From Immundisolibacter sp. (GTDB lineage Bacteria; Pseudomonadota; Gammaproteobacteria; Immundisolibacterales; Immundisolibacteraceae), in NCBI RefSeq assembly GCF_014359565.1, contig NZ_JACIZD010000001.1, positions 248,001 through 312,000 on the forward strand: a stretch of DNA of 64,000 nucleotides, in the 5' to 3' direction. Position 1 is the first letter of the stretch. Each line of letters begins with the position of its first letter. The notes below the pieces were generated by a model that worked only from the letters and a program-made list of their open reading frames with translations, was not told where the DNA came from and made no database searches. Shown one piece after another: positions 16,519 through 24,992 of the stretch. The translations under genes and the position numbers were made by a program.

Positions 16519-17499
16519 TCAGTCCCCGACCACGATGCGGGCAATTTCCGGACTCGGGAACATCAGCTCCAGCCAGTTGTCGGCCAATGGCTGGATCACT
16601 TCCACGAACAGGCCAGCCAGCGGCTGGCCGCCGTCGAAGTAGGCAAAGGCCATCAGGCCCGGGATGCTGGCGGACTGGCCGACCACGATGCCGCGCGGCG
16701 CCAACTCGGCCGCCGCGCGCTGGAAGTCCTGCGGCGACGCCAGGCTGACCATGATGTGGTGCACGCACTCGCCGCGCCGGTCGAGCGCGTCGCGGTAGAC
16801 GGTGGGGCCGCTGAGCGGCTCGACCAATTCGAAGCAGGCGCCCTCGCGCCGACCGATGGCCAGGCGGGCGGTATGTTCGACCGGCCTGCCGTAATACTCG
16901 CAGCCGGGCATCTGCGCGCTGTCGATGCCGATGTCGACCCAGGCCTCGATGCCCAGCAACGCGCGAAAGCGCGCCTTCGCTGCCTCCAGGTCGCGCACCA
17001 TCACCGACACCTGATAGAGCTTTTGCACCGGCAGGATGGCCTCGCCCGGCAGGTGCAGCGGCTCGCCGTGCGGGATCAGCGCGTCGGCGTCGGCGAACAC
17101 CAGGCCCAGGCCGCCCAGCGCCGTGCGGCTGTCGAGCAGCCGGCGCCGGCCGCCATGCTCCGCGTGCTCGGCCAAGCTAGCCAGACCGGCGGCCGCCTGC
17201 GCCTGCGTCAGCGCTGCCCAGTCGGGGGCCGGGATCACCACATGGCTTGGCCCCTCGCCGCAGCGGTCGAGCGCCTGCGCCCATACCCCGGACTGCGGCT
17301 CGATCAGCTCGAAGCCAACGCCGTTGGCGTAACCCACCGCCTGCCGGTGGGCATACTCGTACCCGTCCTCGGTGCGCCCGGCGCAGTCGGCGACGCGCCA
17401 GTCGTTGATGCCGAAAAAGCGTGCGTACTGGGCAGCGGCGGCGCGGCAGTCGCGTGTCAGCACGCCGACCCGGGCGATGGCGGTTACCGGCAGCGACAT
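16519..17499 (-). CDS. VOC-superfamily (glyoxalase/dioxygenase-like) two-domain protein
   Basis: The 326-residue protein contains two vicinal-oxygen-chelate modules, roughly residues 5-150 and 165-320. Each has the pattern of an early strand (IARVGVLTRDCRAA and LYQVSVMVRDLEAA) and a late Glu-containing strand (FELIEPQSG and FELVEPLSG). The second module carries HHIMVSL, a plausible metal His. Members act as lyases, isomerases or ring-cleaving dioxygenases; which one cannot be told here. ATG 17499 has an AAGGAGG ribosome-binding site. It is the last gene of the minus-strand catabolic block, separated from the transporter gene by a repeat element. Confidence 0.65.
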   Translation of the reverse strand: MSLPVTAIARVGVLTRDCRAAAAQYARFFGINDWRVADCAGRTEDGYEYAHRQAVGYANGVGFELIEPQSGVWAQALDRCGEGPSHVVIPAPDWAALTQAQAAAGLASLAEHAEHGGRRRLLDSRTALGGLGLVFADADALIPHGEPLHLPGEAILPVQKLYQVSVMVRDLEAAKARFRALLGIEAWVDIGIDSAQMPGCEYYGRPVEHTARLAIGRREGACFELVEPLSGPTVYRDALDRRGECVHHIMVSLASPQDFQRAAAELAPRGIVVGQSASIPGLMAFAYFDGGQPLAGLFVEVIQPLADNWLELMFPSPEIARIVVGD

Positions 17500-17515
17500 G
17501 GTGGCCTCCTTCGAT

Positions 17516-17645
17516 GTGGGAGCGGCGCCCCCGCCGCGAATCTTCGATCGAGCATTCGGCCCGAGGGCGGGCCTCCCACACCGCAGAACCGCGGTGGGAA
17601 ATTCCATGGCTCCGGTGCAGGCGCTGAATGCTTCGGTGTTTCCTT
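17516..17645. repeat. Dispersed REP-like repeat, copy C
   Basis: This copy fills the gap between the VOC gene and the transporter gene. It has the 25-base unit starting GTGGGAGCGGCG at 17516-17540 (one difference from 34699-34723), the 32-base block 17553-17584 that is the inverse of 2780-2811, and the 21-base block 17625-17645 matching 2817-2837. The mixed orientations look like a mosaic of alternating palindromes, as in bacterial BIME clusters. Confidence 0.7.
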
Positions 17646-17662
17646 TGGATTCAGGTGTCGAC

Positions 17663-19054
17663 TCAAAGATTCGGCGGGATGAACAGCATGGCAATCATCA
17701 TCATGATGCCGATCGGCACGCCGACCATGAACGAGTACCCGGCAAAGCGGCCGAAGCGGATACCGGTGATGGCGACGATGGGGATGGCCATGTACGGGTG
17801 GATCAGGTTGGTCAGCGAGCCGCCGTGCATGTAGGCAAGCAGCGTGGTGGTCACGGAAACGCCCAGTTCGCGCGCCGCCGGGATGACGTAGGGCGCCTCG
17901 ATGATCCACTTCGAGCCGGCCGAGGGCACGAAAAAGTCCATGATCCCCGAGTAGACGTAGATCACCAGCGGGAACATTTCCTGGCTGGAGAAGCGCACGA
18001 ACAGGCTGCTCAGCCAGTGTCCCAGCTCGGTGCCGGTCATCAGGCCGAAGATGCCGCCGTAGAACGGAAACTGCAGCACCACGCCGTAGGCCGAATCGAG
18101 CCCGCGGCGCACCGCCTGCACGAACGACAGCGGGTTGCCGTGCAGCAGCAGGGCGAGACCTAAGAACACGGCGTTGTAGGCGTTGATGTTCCAGGCCCGG
18201 GCGAAGCCCTGCGTGGCCATGTTGTAGCCGAGCGTGAACAGGATCATGCCGCCGGCCAGGTAACACCAGATGCGCCGGTTCTCCAGCCAGCTGGCGGGCG
18301 TGGCGCGCTCGGCCTCGATGCTGGGCGGCTGCGGCAGGATGGCGTCCAGGCGCTCGGCGTCCAGCGTTACTACCGGCGTCTTGCCGCGCGGATGCAGGGC
18401 GCAGATCGCGGCGATACTGATTACCGACAGCAGCGCCAGCAGCATCAGGTTGAAGTGGGCAAACACGGTCTCGGTGACCGGGTACAGGCGATCGACGATC
18501 GGGCTGCCGGCGGCGGGCTTCATCATCGGGTTGTCGGGCGTGGCCATGATCAGCGCCGCCGAGCCGGACAGCGCGGCGTTGGTCACCGTGCCGACGCCCA
18601 TGAAGGCCGCCGCGCACAGCACGCGGATGTCGGTTTTCGGATTGCGCCGCGCCACGAACGGGATCAGCAGCGCGCTGACCACGAAGCACAGCGCCCAGTT
18701 CAGCAGCCCGGTCACGGTGGTGGTGACCGCCAGCAGCAGCACCGCCTGCACCGGTTTGTCCGGATTGGGGATGCGCGCCAGGCGGTCGAACAGCCAGAAG
18801 CCGGGCCGCGACATCACGCAGGCGTAGGCCGCGAACACCGAGATCGAGAACTGCATGGTGATCTGCAGCAGTCCCCACATGCCGTTGCCCCAGGCGGTGA
18901 CCGCCCGCAGCGGCTCGGCATCGGCACCGAACACCGCCAGCGCGAGGGCGATGGCGGTCAGCACCATGCACACCACCCAGGCGTCCGGGATGTAGCGCTC
19001 GGCCACGCCCGAGGCGGCGTTGCCGGCGCGGCTGAAGGCTTCCAGCAAGGCCAT
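17663..19054 (-). CDS. AtoE-family short-chain fatty acid transporter
   Basis: The 463-residue integral membrane protein belongs to the short-chain fatty acid transporter family typified by AtoE. About 10-12 hydrophobic segments are spread over the whole length. Family-like stretches include AALIMATPDNPMMK, FVPSAGSKWIIEAPYVIPAA and GGSLTNLIHPYMAIPIV. ATG 19054 is preceded by GGAGGGGAG. It would bring a small carboxylic acid across the inner membrane, matching the CoA ligases, thioesterases and acyl-CoA dehydrogenase of this island. The true substrate may be an aliphatic or cyclic acid other than butyrate. Confidence 0.85.
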   Translation of the reverse strand: MALLEAFSRAGNAASGVAERYIPDAWVVCMVLTAIALALAVFGADAEPLRAVTAWGNGMWGLLQITMQFSISVFAAYACVMSRPGFWLFDRLARIPNPDKPVQAVLLLAVTTTVTGLLNWALCFVVSALLIPFVARRNPKTDIRVLCAAAFMGVGTVTNAALSGSAALIMATPDNPMMKPAAGSPIVDRLYPVTETVFAHFNLMLLALLSVISIAAICALHPRGKTPVVTLDAERLDAILPQPPSIEAERATPASWLENRRIWCYLAGGMILFTLGYNMATQGFARAWNINAYNAVFLGLALLLHGNPLSFVQAVRRGLDSAYGVVLQFPFYGGIFGLMTGTELGHWLSSLFVRFSSQEMFPLVIYVYSGIMDFFVPSAGSKWIIEAPYVIPAARELGVSVTTTLLAYMHGGSLTNLIHPYMAIPIVAITGIRFGRFAGYSFMVGVPIGIMMMIAMLFIPPNL

Positions 19055-19103
19055 CTCCCCTCCGTGTCGCGTTGTCGGGCGCCGGTCTTGGCGCCGTGCC
19101 CGG

Positions 19104-19523
19104 TCAGGCCGGGATTTTTTTCTGCAAGCGGGCGTTGAACTTCTCGGCGTCGACCACGAAGCGCTCGTGCGTGCCCTCGGCGATCTTGTCAATGCCGTCG
19201 TGGGCGCTGACGGTGAACTTCAGGCGCTTGCCGTCCACTTCGTCCAGGCGCACCTGCACGGTCACCGTCAGGCCCGGCGGGGTGGCTGCCAGGTGCGACA
19301 CGTTGATGTGCGTGCCGACGCTCTGCTCGGCCGGCCAGTCCAGGTGCGGCTTGATGGCGTCGATGCAGGCCCACTCCAGCAGCGCCACCAGGTAGCCGGT
19401 GGCGAACACCCGCGGCATGGCCTGGAAGTCCGCCGCCTCGGGGTAGATGTTGGGCACCGTCTTGGCGTCGGTGACGGTGAACTGGAACGTGTGCTCCAGG
19501 CCGGGTTTGAGGCTGTCTTTCAT
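19104..19523 (-). CDS. FlK-like acyl-CoA thioesterase (hotdog fold)
   Basis: The 139-residue hotdog protein closely resembles fluoroacetyl-CoA thioesterase FlK: the blocks MPRVFATGYLVALLEWA, GTHINVSHLAATPPGLTVTV and SAHDGIDKIAEGTHERFVV follow the FlK pattern, including Thr, Glu and His residues at the expected catalytic places. ATG 19523 is the first Met before the conserved region. It sits between the transporter and an NDP-forming acyl-CoA ligase, so it probably releases or proof-reads a CoA thioester of the pathway. Activity on fluoroacetyl-CoA is not implied. Confidence 0.78.
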   Translation of the reverse strand: MKDSLKPGLEHTFQFTVTDAKTVPNIYPEAADFQAMPRVFATGYLVALLEWACIDAIKPHLDWPAEQSVGTHINVSHLAATPPGLTVTVQVRLDEVDGKRLKFTVSAHDGIDKIAEGTHERFVVDAEKFNARLQKKIPA

Positions 19524-19536
19524 GGCAGATTTCCGG

Positions 19537-21630
19537 TCAGTCGAAACGCGCAAGCGCGTCGATGAGGGTGGTCGGCGTGCCGGCCGGCGGCACGATGACG
19601 GGGTTCAGGTCCAGCTCCTTGAGGCTGTCGCGGTGCTCGTAGGCGAACTGCGACAGGCCGACCAGGGTGCTGACCAGCGAGGCCGTATCCAGCGCCGGCT
19701 TGCCGCGGTAGCCGTTCAGGATCTTGCGCACGCCGATGCGGTCGATCATGACTTCGGCCTGCTCGGGCGTGATCGGGCACAGCGCGTGGGCGTGCTTGTC
19801 GAACAGCTCGGCCAGCACGCCACCGGCACCCAGCGTCAGCACCGGGCCGGCCACGTGGTCGTGCACCACGCCGGCCAGCAGTTCCAGGCTGTCCGACAGG
19901 TCCAGCATGGGCTGGGCGATGATCGACCAGGTGGCCAGTTTCTGCTGCTCGGCGATGGCGGCCAGCACCTCGACCGCGGCCGAGCAGGCGGCGGCGTCGG
20001 CGATGCCGACCTTGACCGCGCCATGTTCGGTCTTGTGCGGCAGGCCGGGCGATTCGAGCTTGAGCACTGCCGGGAACGACGGCTTGCCCTCGCCGGCCTT
20101 GCCGGTGTGGTCGAGCAGGGTCACGTGTCCGGCGCAATTCAGGCCGTACGCCGCCAGCGGCTTGACCATGTCCGGGAAGGTCGCCACCGCCGGACCCTTC
20201 CAGCGCTTGGGTTCGTCGTTGCACCAGCCCTGCGGCAGGTAACCGGGCTTGTCGAAGTAGTCACGCATGGCCGCCAGGCCGCGCGCCAGTGCCTGCCCGC
20301 CCTGCACGTTGGGCATCGGATCACTGTCCAGCCAGTCGCGGTAGGTGTCCTTGAGCGCACTGGTCTCGATGCAGCTGGCCAGGATGGGCTTTTGGAGTCG
20401 GCCCTGCCAGGTGGCGACCGGCGCGTAGAAGCGCTCGCCGCCGTCCCAGTTGCCGAACATGATCGACACCGCGTCGAAGCCCTCGTGTTTGATCATCTCG
20501 TCGGCCATCTGGTAGTAGACCTCGGCAAAACCGTAGATCTGCGCCGTGATGTCGAAGGGGTTGTTGAAGGTGACGTTCTCGACCCAGCCGGGCAGCAGCC
20601 GGGTGACGCTCTCGGGCAGCGGCGGCGTTTCGATGCCCTCGTCGGCGAAATAATCACCCATCAGCGCCGACCAGCCGCCGGAGATGCTGATCAGACCTGC
20701 CGTGCGCACCGGCCGCCAGCTGCGCGGCGGCGTGACGGCGAACACCGAGGCGCGGTCGAGCGCCTCGTCCAGCGTGTCGACCGGAATGGCGCCGGCCGCC
20801 TCGATGGCGGCGCGCGTGATCGCGCCGGTGGTGGTGATGGCGCCGGTGTGGCCCAGCGCCGCGCCGCGGCCGGCTTCGGACCGGCCGATCGCCACCACGA
20901 TCACCGGCGTGTTGTTGGCCCGGCACTTCTGTACTGCTTCAACGAAGTGCGGGTAGTCGCCGAACTGCTCGACGTAGGTCACCACCACCCGCGTGTCGGA
21001 GTTGGTGGCCAGGAAATTGAGCGCGTCGGTGAGCGCGAAATTGACCTGATTGCCGGTCGAGATCTGGAAGCTGATGCCAAGACCGCGGTCCCAGGTCAGG
21101 CAGCACAGCGCGCCCAGCACGCCGCTGGACTGGCCCAGCAGCGCCACCGTGCCGTGCCGGTAGGGGCGGTTGATGGGGCCGGTCCACAGGTGCAGGCCGG
21201 CGCCGGCGTTGATGTAGCCGTTGCAGTTGGGGCCGATGATGATCAGGCCCAGTTTCTCGGCCTGCGCCCGCAGCGCCGCCATCTGCTCGGGCTTCTCGAA
21301 GCCGGCCGCCAGCACATAGGCGGCCTTGCAGCCGGTGGCGGCGACCTGTTCCAGCATGCCCGGCACGTGTTTGGCGCCCAGCAGCACGGCGGCGATATCG
21401 GGTTTTTCCGGCAGGTCGGCCAGTGATTTGAAGGACTGGAAACCCAGCACCGAACTGCGCGACGGGTTGACCACGTACACCCGTCCCTGGAAACCATGGC
21501 CACGCAGGCCATCGAGCAACTGGCGCGACCACAGCGTGTCCGGTGAGGCGCCGATGACGGCAACGACCTTGGGATTGAAAAACGCCTCGACGGTGGCGGC
21601 GTCGTAGTGAGCCGCGCGCACAGCAGTCAT
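19537..21630 (-). CDS. NDP-forming acyl-CoA synthetase (acetate-CoA ligase ADP-forming family)
   Basis: The 697-residue protein joins a CoA-binding/succinyl-CoA-ligase alpha-like part (about 1-460) and an ATP-grasp part (about 480-697). The CoA-binding start VVAVIGASPDTLW and the phosphorylated His261 in GHTGA are visible, and GPNCNGYIN resembles the family GPNxxG loop. In the ATP-grasp part FPAVLKLESPGLPHKTEHG and the metal/ATP residues in ELDLNPV are present. It interconverts acyl-CoA and free acid with nucleotide phosphate. Start ATG 21630 has AAGGAGG upstream. The acid is unknown; co-transcription with transporter and thioesterase suggests a pathway intermediate or substrate. Confidence 0.82.
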   Translation of the reverse strand: MTAVRAAHYDAATVEAFFNPKVVAVIGASPDTLWSRQLLDGLRGHGFQGRVYVVNPSRSSVLGFQSFKSLADLPEKPDIAAVLLGAKHVPGMLEQVAATGCKAAYVLAAGFEKPEQMAALRAQAEKLGLIIIGPNCNGYINAGAGLHLWTGPINRPYRHGTVALLGQSSGVLGALCCLTWDRGLGISFQISTGNQVNFALTDALNFLATNSDTRVVVTYVEQFGDYPHFVEAVQKCRANNTPVIVVAIGRSEAGRGAALGHTGAITTTGAITRAAIEAAGAIPVDTLDEALDRASVFAVTPPRSWRPVRTAGLISISGGWSALMGDYFADEGIETPPLPESVTRLLPGWVENVTFNNPFDITAQIYGFAEVYYQMADEMIKHEGFDAVSIMFGNWDGGERFYAPVATWQGRLQKPILASCIETSALKDTYRDWLDSDPMPNVQGGQALARGLAAMRDYFDKPGYLPQGWCNDEPKRWKGPAVATFPDMVKPLAAYGLNCAGHVTLLDHTGKAGEGKPSFPAVLKLESPGLPHKTEHGAVKVGIADAAACSAAVEVLAAIAEQQKLATWSIIAQPMLDLSDSLELLAGVVHDHVAGPVLTLGAGGVLAELFDKHAHALCPITPEQAEVMIDRIGVRKILNGYRGKPALDTASLVSTLVGLSQFAYEHRDSLKELDLNPVIVPPAGTPTTLIDALARFD

Positions 21631-21697
21631 GAAACCTCCTTGACGAAAAACGGCCGCGGGCCGGGCACCGGTTGGCACCCGGCCCGCGGAATCAGAT

Positions 21698-22183
21698 TCA
21701 GTTGAGCTTGAGAATGGCCTCGATCATCGGCCGTACCTGTTCGGCGCTCAGCTGCGGATGCGCGATCATCGGCGTCGGCCCCCACACGCCACCGCCGCCG
21801 TGCAGGACTTTCTGCGTCAGCTTGTCCACGGCCTGCGGGTCGGTGCGGTACAGCCCCGCCACCGCGCGCAGCGGCGGGCCAATGCGGGCGCCGTTCACGT
21901 CGTGGCAGGAATAGCAGCCGTCCTTGATCAAGGTATCCGGCAGGCCGGCGGCCGCAAACGTTGCAGCCGCGCTTTCGGGTGGCAGGGCGGCGGCAGGCTC
22001 GGCTGCCGGGGCTTCGACCGGTGCGGGTGCCGGCGCAGCGGCAGGTGCCGACGCCGCAGCCGGCGGCGTTGCAGGCGTGCTGCTGGTCGCCTTTTCGGGC
22101 TGGTCCTGATCCTTGCCACAGCCGGTCAGGCTGGCCATGGCCAATGCCGCCAGAAGAAGCCCCTTCATCGGTATGCCTGACAC
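21698..22183 (-). CDS. Cytochrome c lipoprotein with Ala/Pro-rich linker
   Basis: The 161-residue protein has a lipoprotein signal peptide ending in LTGC (Cys22), then a linker of about 45 Ala/Pro/Glu residues, then a small class I cytochrome c domain with heme motif Cys90-x2-Cys93-His94 and a likely distal Met139 in PTPMI. It would be anchored to a membrane and carry single electrons in the periplasm. GTG 22183 with a GGGAGGGGG ribosome-binding site is preferred over ATG 22168. It may accept electrons from a periplasmic dehydrogenase or flavoprotein of this island. No partner dehydrogenase with a heme or PQQ site is next to it. Confidence 0.8.
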   Translation of the reverse strand: MSGIPMKGLLLAALAMASLTGCGKDQDQPEKATSSTPATPPAAASAPAAAPAPAPVEAPAAEPAAALPPESAAATFAAAGLPDTLIKDGCYSCHDVNGARIGPPLRAVAGLYRTDPQAVDKLTQKVLHGGGGVWGPTPMIAHPQLSAEQVRPMIEAILKLN

Positions 22184-22219
22184 TTGTCCCCCTCCCGTAA
22201 CGGTGTGTTCTGGTAACGA

Positions 22220-22570
22220 TCAGCTCGCCAGCAGGCGCCGCTCCATTGTTTCCGACAGCACGTCCATGTGCTCCGCACCCAGGCTCTCCGGCACGTCCGG
22301 CCCTTTGAACAGTTCCACACTCACCGCCGCTTCCATGAACATCAGGCCCAGATACAGCAACGGTTTTTGCTCGGCCGGCAGGTCGTCGATCGAGAACCGC
22401 GACAACTGCTCGGCCAATGCCTCCATGCGCGGCAGCAGGGTCCGATAATAGTCCGTCAGTTCGATCATGCTGGACGCCAGACGCTTGCGCATCCGCGCGT
22501 CCTCGGTCGGCAGCGCCCAGGTACGAAAGCGCTCCAGATCTTTGAACTCGGTCGGCCACTCGTTTGCCAT
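22220..22570 (-). CDS. Conserved-looking hypothetical protein, helical, 116 residues
   Basis: This 116-residue soluble protein is predicted by eye to be almost all helical, with many charged residues and no cysteine or signal peptide. I do not recognise its family. A good ribosome-binding site (AAGGAG) precedes the ATG. It lies 30 bases downstream of the luciferase-like monooxygenase gene and just upstream of the cytochrome gene, so it is co-transcribed. It could be a small accessory or chaperone-like subunit of one of the oxygenases, but nothing in the sequence proves it. Confidence 0.6.
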   Translation of the reverse strand: MANEWPTEFKDLERFRTWALPTEDARMRKRLASSMIELTDYYRTLLPRMEALAEQLSRFSIDDLPAEQKPLLYLGLMFMEAAVSVELFKGPDVPESLGAEHMDVLSETMERRLLAS

Positions 22571-22600
22571 GCGATTTCTCCTTGGTGATTCGCCAGCCGG

Positions 22601-23653
22601 TCAACGCAATGCCGGCATGACCTCGCGCGCGAACAGCGTCAGCGTGCGGGCGATCTGCCACTCTTCGAGCCCCCCGAAGTCGCCCATCACGGCCAGTTCC
22701 TGAAAGTCGTAATACTGACGGCGAAAACGCGCCAGCCAGTCCACGAACTGCGTCGGCGTGCCAACAAAGGCGATGTCGTTCTTGATGACGTAATCGTAGG
22801 TGTAGTCGTTGAGCTGGTTCAGGAAACCGCCGGCGTAGAAGTGGAAACCGCCCTCGCGCAGGCGGGCCTTGGTCTCCTCGCTGTTGATGCTGGCCTGCGG
22901 CACTGCCAGATTGCGATAGCTTTGCATCATCGCCCGTTCTGCCTCGCGGTGGGCGGTGGCCTCGTCGGCGGCCAGAAAAGCCGGCACCACCAGTCCCACG
23001 TGAGGGGCGTTGCCGACTTCCTTGCAGGTATTGGCGTAAGTGTGGACCGCCTCGGCAAACATCGGCGGCGAAGCGGCACCGACGAACACGCCCCAACCCT
23101 TGCGGGCGGCGTCGCCGAATACCCGCGCGCTGGTGCCGGTCTGGAAGATTTTCAGGCTCGGTTGCAGCGGCTTTGGCACCACCTGCACGTCGCGCACCTT
23201 GTAGTGCTTGCCCTCAAAAGAGAAGCGTTCGTTGCTCCAGGCGCGCTGCAGGATTTCGAGCGATTCCTCGTACAGGCCGATGCTGTCGGCCATCGGCACG
23301 CTGGCCGGGTCAAACAGCCAGCCGTGGCCGCGCCCGACGCCCACTTCCAGCCGGCCATCGGTCAGGTGGTCGCACTGCGCGATTTCACCGGCCAGCACCA
23401 GTGGGTTGTGCACCGGCAGGGTGTGGCACATGGCGCGGAAACGGATATTGCGCGTGCGCTGCGCCGCCGCGGCAAAGAACGCCAGCGGGTTGACCGAAAT
23501 GGAGAAGGTGGGGAAGAAGTGGTGTTCGAGTGTCATGAACACGTCGTAACCGAGCGCATCGCCCAGTTCCACGCTGCGCAGGGCCTCGTCGTAGCGCTGC
23601 TTGTAATTGGCGCCGGGCGAGGCCTGGATTTCGTTGTAGATGCCGAACTTCAC
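22601..23653 (-). CDS. LLM-class flavin-dependent oxidoreductase
   Basis: The 350-residue protein is a bacterial luciferase-like TIM-barrel enzyme that uses reduced FMN/F420-type flavin. The N-terminus MKFGIYNEIQ, the EHHF motif near residue 43, the block GRLEVGVGRGHG and the C-terminal VGTPTQFVDWLARFR are typical. The start is GTG 23653 with GGAG seven bases upstream. It follows the Rieske oxygenase gene by 12 bases, and the pair probably acts on successive intermediates. A flavin reductase is not encoded next to it. The family does not reveal the substrate. Confidence 0.85.
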   Translation of the reverse strand: MKFGIYNEIQASPGANYKQRYDEALRSVELGDALGYDVFMTLEHHFFPTFSISVNPLAFFAAAAQRTRNIRFRAMCHTLPVHNPLVLAGEIAQCDHLTDGRLEVGVGRGHGWLFDPASVPMADSIGLYEESLEILQRAWSNERFSFEGKHYKVRDVQVVPKPLQPSLKIFQTGTSARVFGDAARKGWGVFVGAASPPMFAEAVHTYANTCKEVGNAPHVGLVVPAFLAADEATAHREAERAMMQSYRNLAVPQASINSEETKARLREGGFHFYAGGFLNQLNDYTYDYVIKNDIAFVGTPTQFVDWLARFRRQYYDFQELAVMGDFGGLEEWQIARTLTLFAREVMPALR

Positions 23654-23665
23654 GAATGTTTCTCC

Positions 23666-24871
23666 TCAGCGCCCGACCAGCCGCTCGACGGTGCGGTACA
23701 GGTGCCGCACGGCCGCTTCCTGGTCGGACAGGGTGATGCTCTTGATGGCGCCGGAATTGAGCGCCCGCTGCGTGACTTCGTTGGTGTACAGGTCTTCCCG
23801 GGACAGGTCGCGCAGCACGATCTTGCTGAACTCCTGGCTGATCATCTCGGCCGCCGACTTGGGTTTCGGAAAGTAATAGGCCAGTTCGTACACGGTTTCG
23901 TTCTGCGACACCGGCCAGAAGGCGTCCAGGTAGTACCAGCCGGCGCCGACGTTGATGCGCGAGAACGGGAACAGGATGTTGAGCTCGAAACCCCAGTCGG
24001 CGCTCTTGTCCTGCTGGGTGCCCGGATAGGCGCCGCGCCCGCCCGTGCCCTGCGTGAACGTGGAACCGAACTTGAAGGCGAGCTGCTCGGTCGGCGACAG
24101 GTCGTGCGCCGGGTTGCCGGGTACCGACAGGTGCTGGTTGCCGTTCGGCTGCAGCTTCATGTAGCTGATGTTGCAGTATGGGTTGTCGGTGCCGGTGAAG
24201 GCATCCGGCGCCGAACGCTTGTGCACGAAGGCCACGTGATAGCCCTCCTGAAAGGCGTTCATGGTCACCTTCCAGTTGGCCTTGACGTGGTAGCGCCAGC
24301 GTCCGGCGCAGATCATCTGGTCGAAGGGAAACGGCTTCAGGTCCTGGTTGAAGTCACCCATCGCCTGTTCCAGCGTCTGGCGCGGCGTTTCATCGAAATT
24401 GACGAACAGGAAGCCGGCCCAGGTGTCCAGGTGCACCGAAGGCAGGCCCATCTTTGACTTGTCGAAATCGAAGAACTGGCCCTCGTCGGGCACGAACTGC
24501 AGGCTGCCGTCGGTGGCGAAGGTCCAGCCGTGGAAGTCGCACTGCCAGCCGCGCGCGCAGCCGTCGGCGGCGCGCACCAGCCGATTGCCGCGGTGGGTGC
24601 AGACGTTGTGGAAGGCGCGCAGCTGTCCGTCCGGGCCGCGGGCGACGATGACCGAGGTACCCAGCACCTCGATGTCGCGCACAAAGAAATCGCCCGGATT
24701 GGGAATCTCCTCGGCGCGCTTCAAAAGGTTGAACCACTGGTGGCGAAAAATCGCCTCCCGCTCGCGGGCGAAAAATTCCGGCGTGACCACCGTGTCGGTG
24801 CTCACCGGACCGGTGTCCAGACCAAAGGCTTGCGTGTGGCCACACTGTGGCCGGCCTGCGGGTGCGTTCAT
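23666..24871 (-). CDS. Rieske non-heme iron oxygenase, large (alpha) subunit
   Basis: The 401-residue protein has the Rieske 2Fe-2S ligands Cys91-x-His93 and Cys111-x2-His114 (CTHRG and CDFHGW) and a ring-hydroxylating catalytic domain with the mononuclear iron His pair in NAFQEGYHVAFVH. It would hydroxylate an aromatic, alicyclic or quaternary-amine substrate using electrons from a reductase. There is no small subunit, ferredoxin or reductase gene beside it, so the electron chain must come from elsewhere, or it is a homo-oligomeric type. It is the first gene of the run downstream of a 121-base gap that may hold a promoter. Confidence 0.87.
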   Translation of the reverse strand: MNAPAGRPQCGHTQAFGLDTGPVSTDTVVTPEFFAREREAIFRHQWFNLLKRAEEIPNPGDFFVRDIEVLGTSVIVARGPDGQLRAFHNVCTHRGNRLVRAADGCARGWQCDFHGWTFATDGSLQFVPDEGQFFDFDKSKMGLPSVHLDTWAGFLFVNFDETPRQTLEQAMGDFNQDLKPFPFDQMICAGRWRYHVKANWKVTMNAFQEGYHVAFVHKRSAPDAFTGTDNPYCNISYMKLQPNGNQHLSVPGNPAHDLSPTEQLAFKFGSTFTQGTGGRGAYPGTQQDKSADWGFELNILFPFSRINVGAGWYYLDAFWPVSQNETVYELAYYFPKPKSAAEMISQEFSKIVLRDLSREDLYTNEVTQRALNSGAIKSITLSDQEAAVRHLYRTVERLVGR

Positions 24872-24992
24872 GTCTCCTCCATGCCGGGCGCGGCGGCGCC
24901 ATCAGGCGCGCCTGACCGGGCGATCATTTAGCGGGCGCCGGGACGGAATCTAACATGCCGATCGGTCCACGGCAGACAAAAACGACGCGCCG

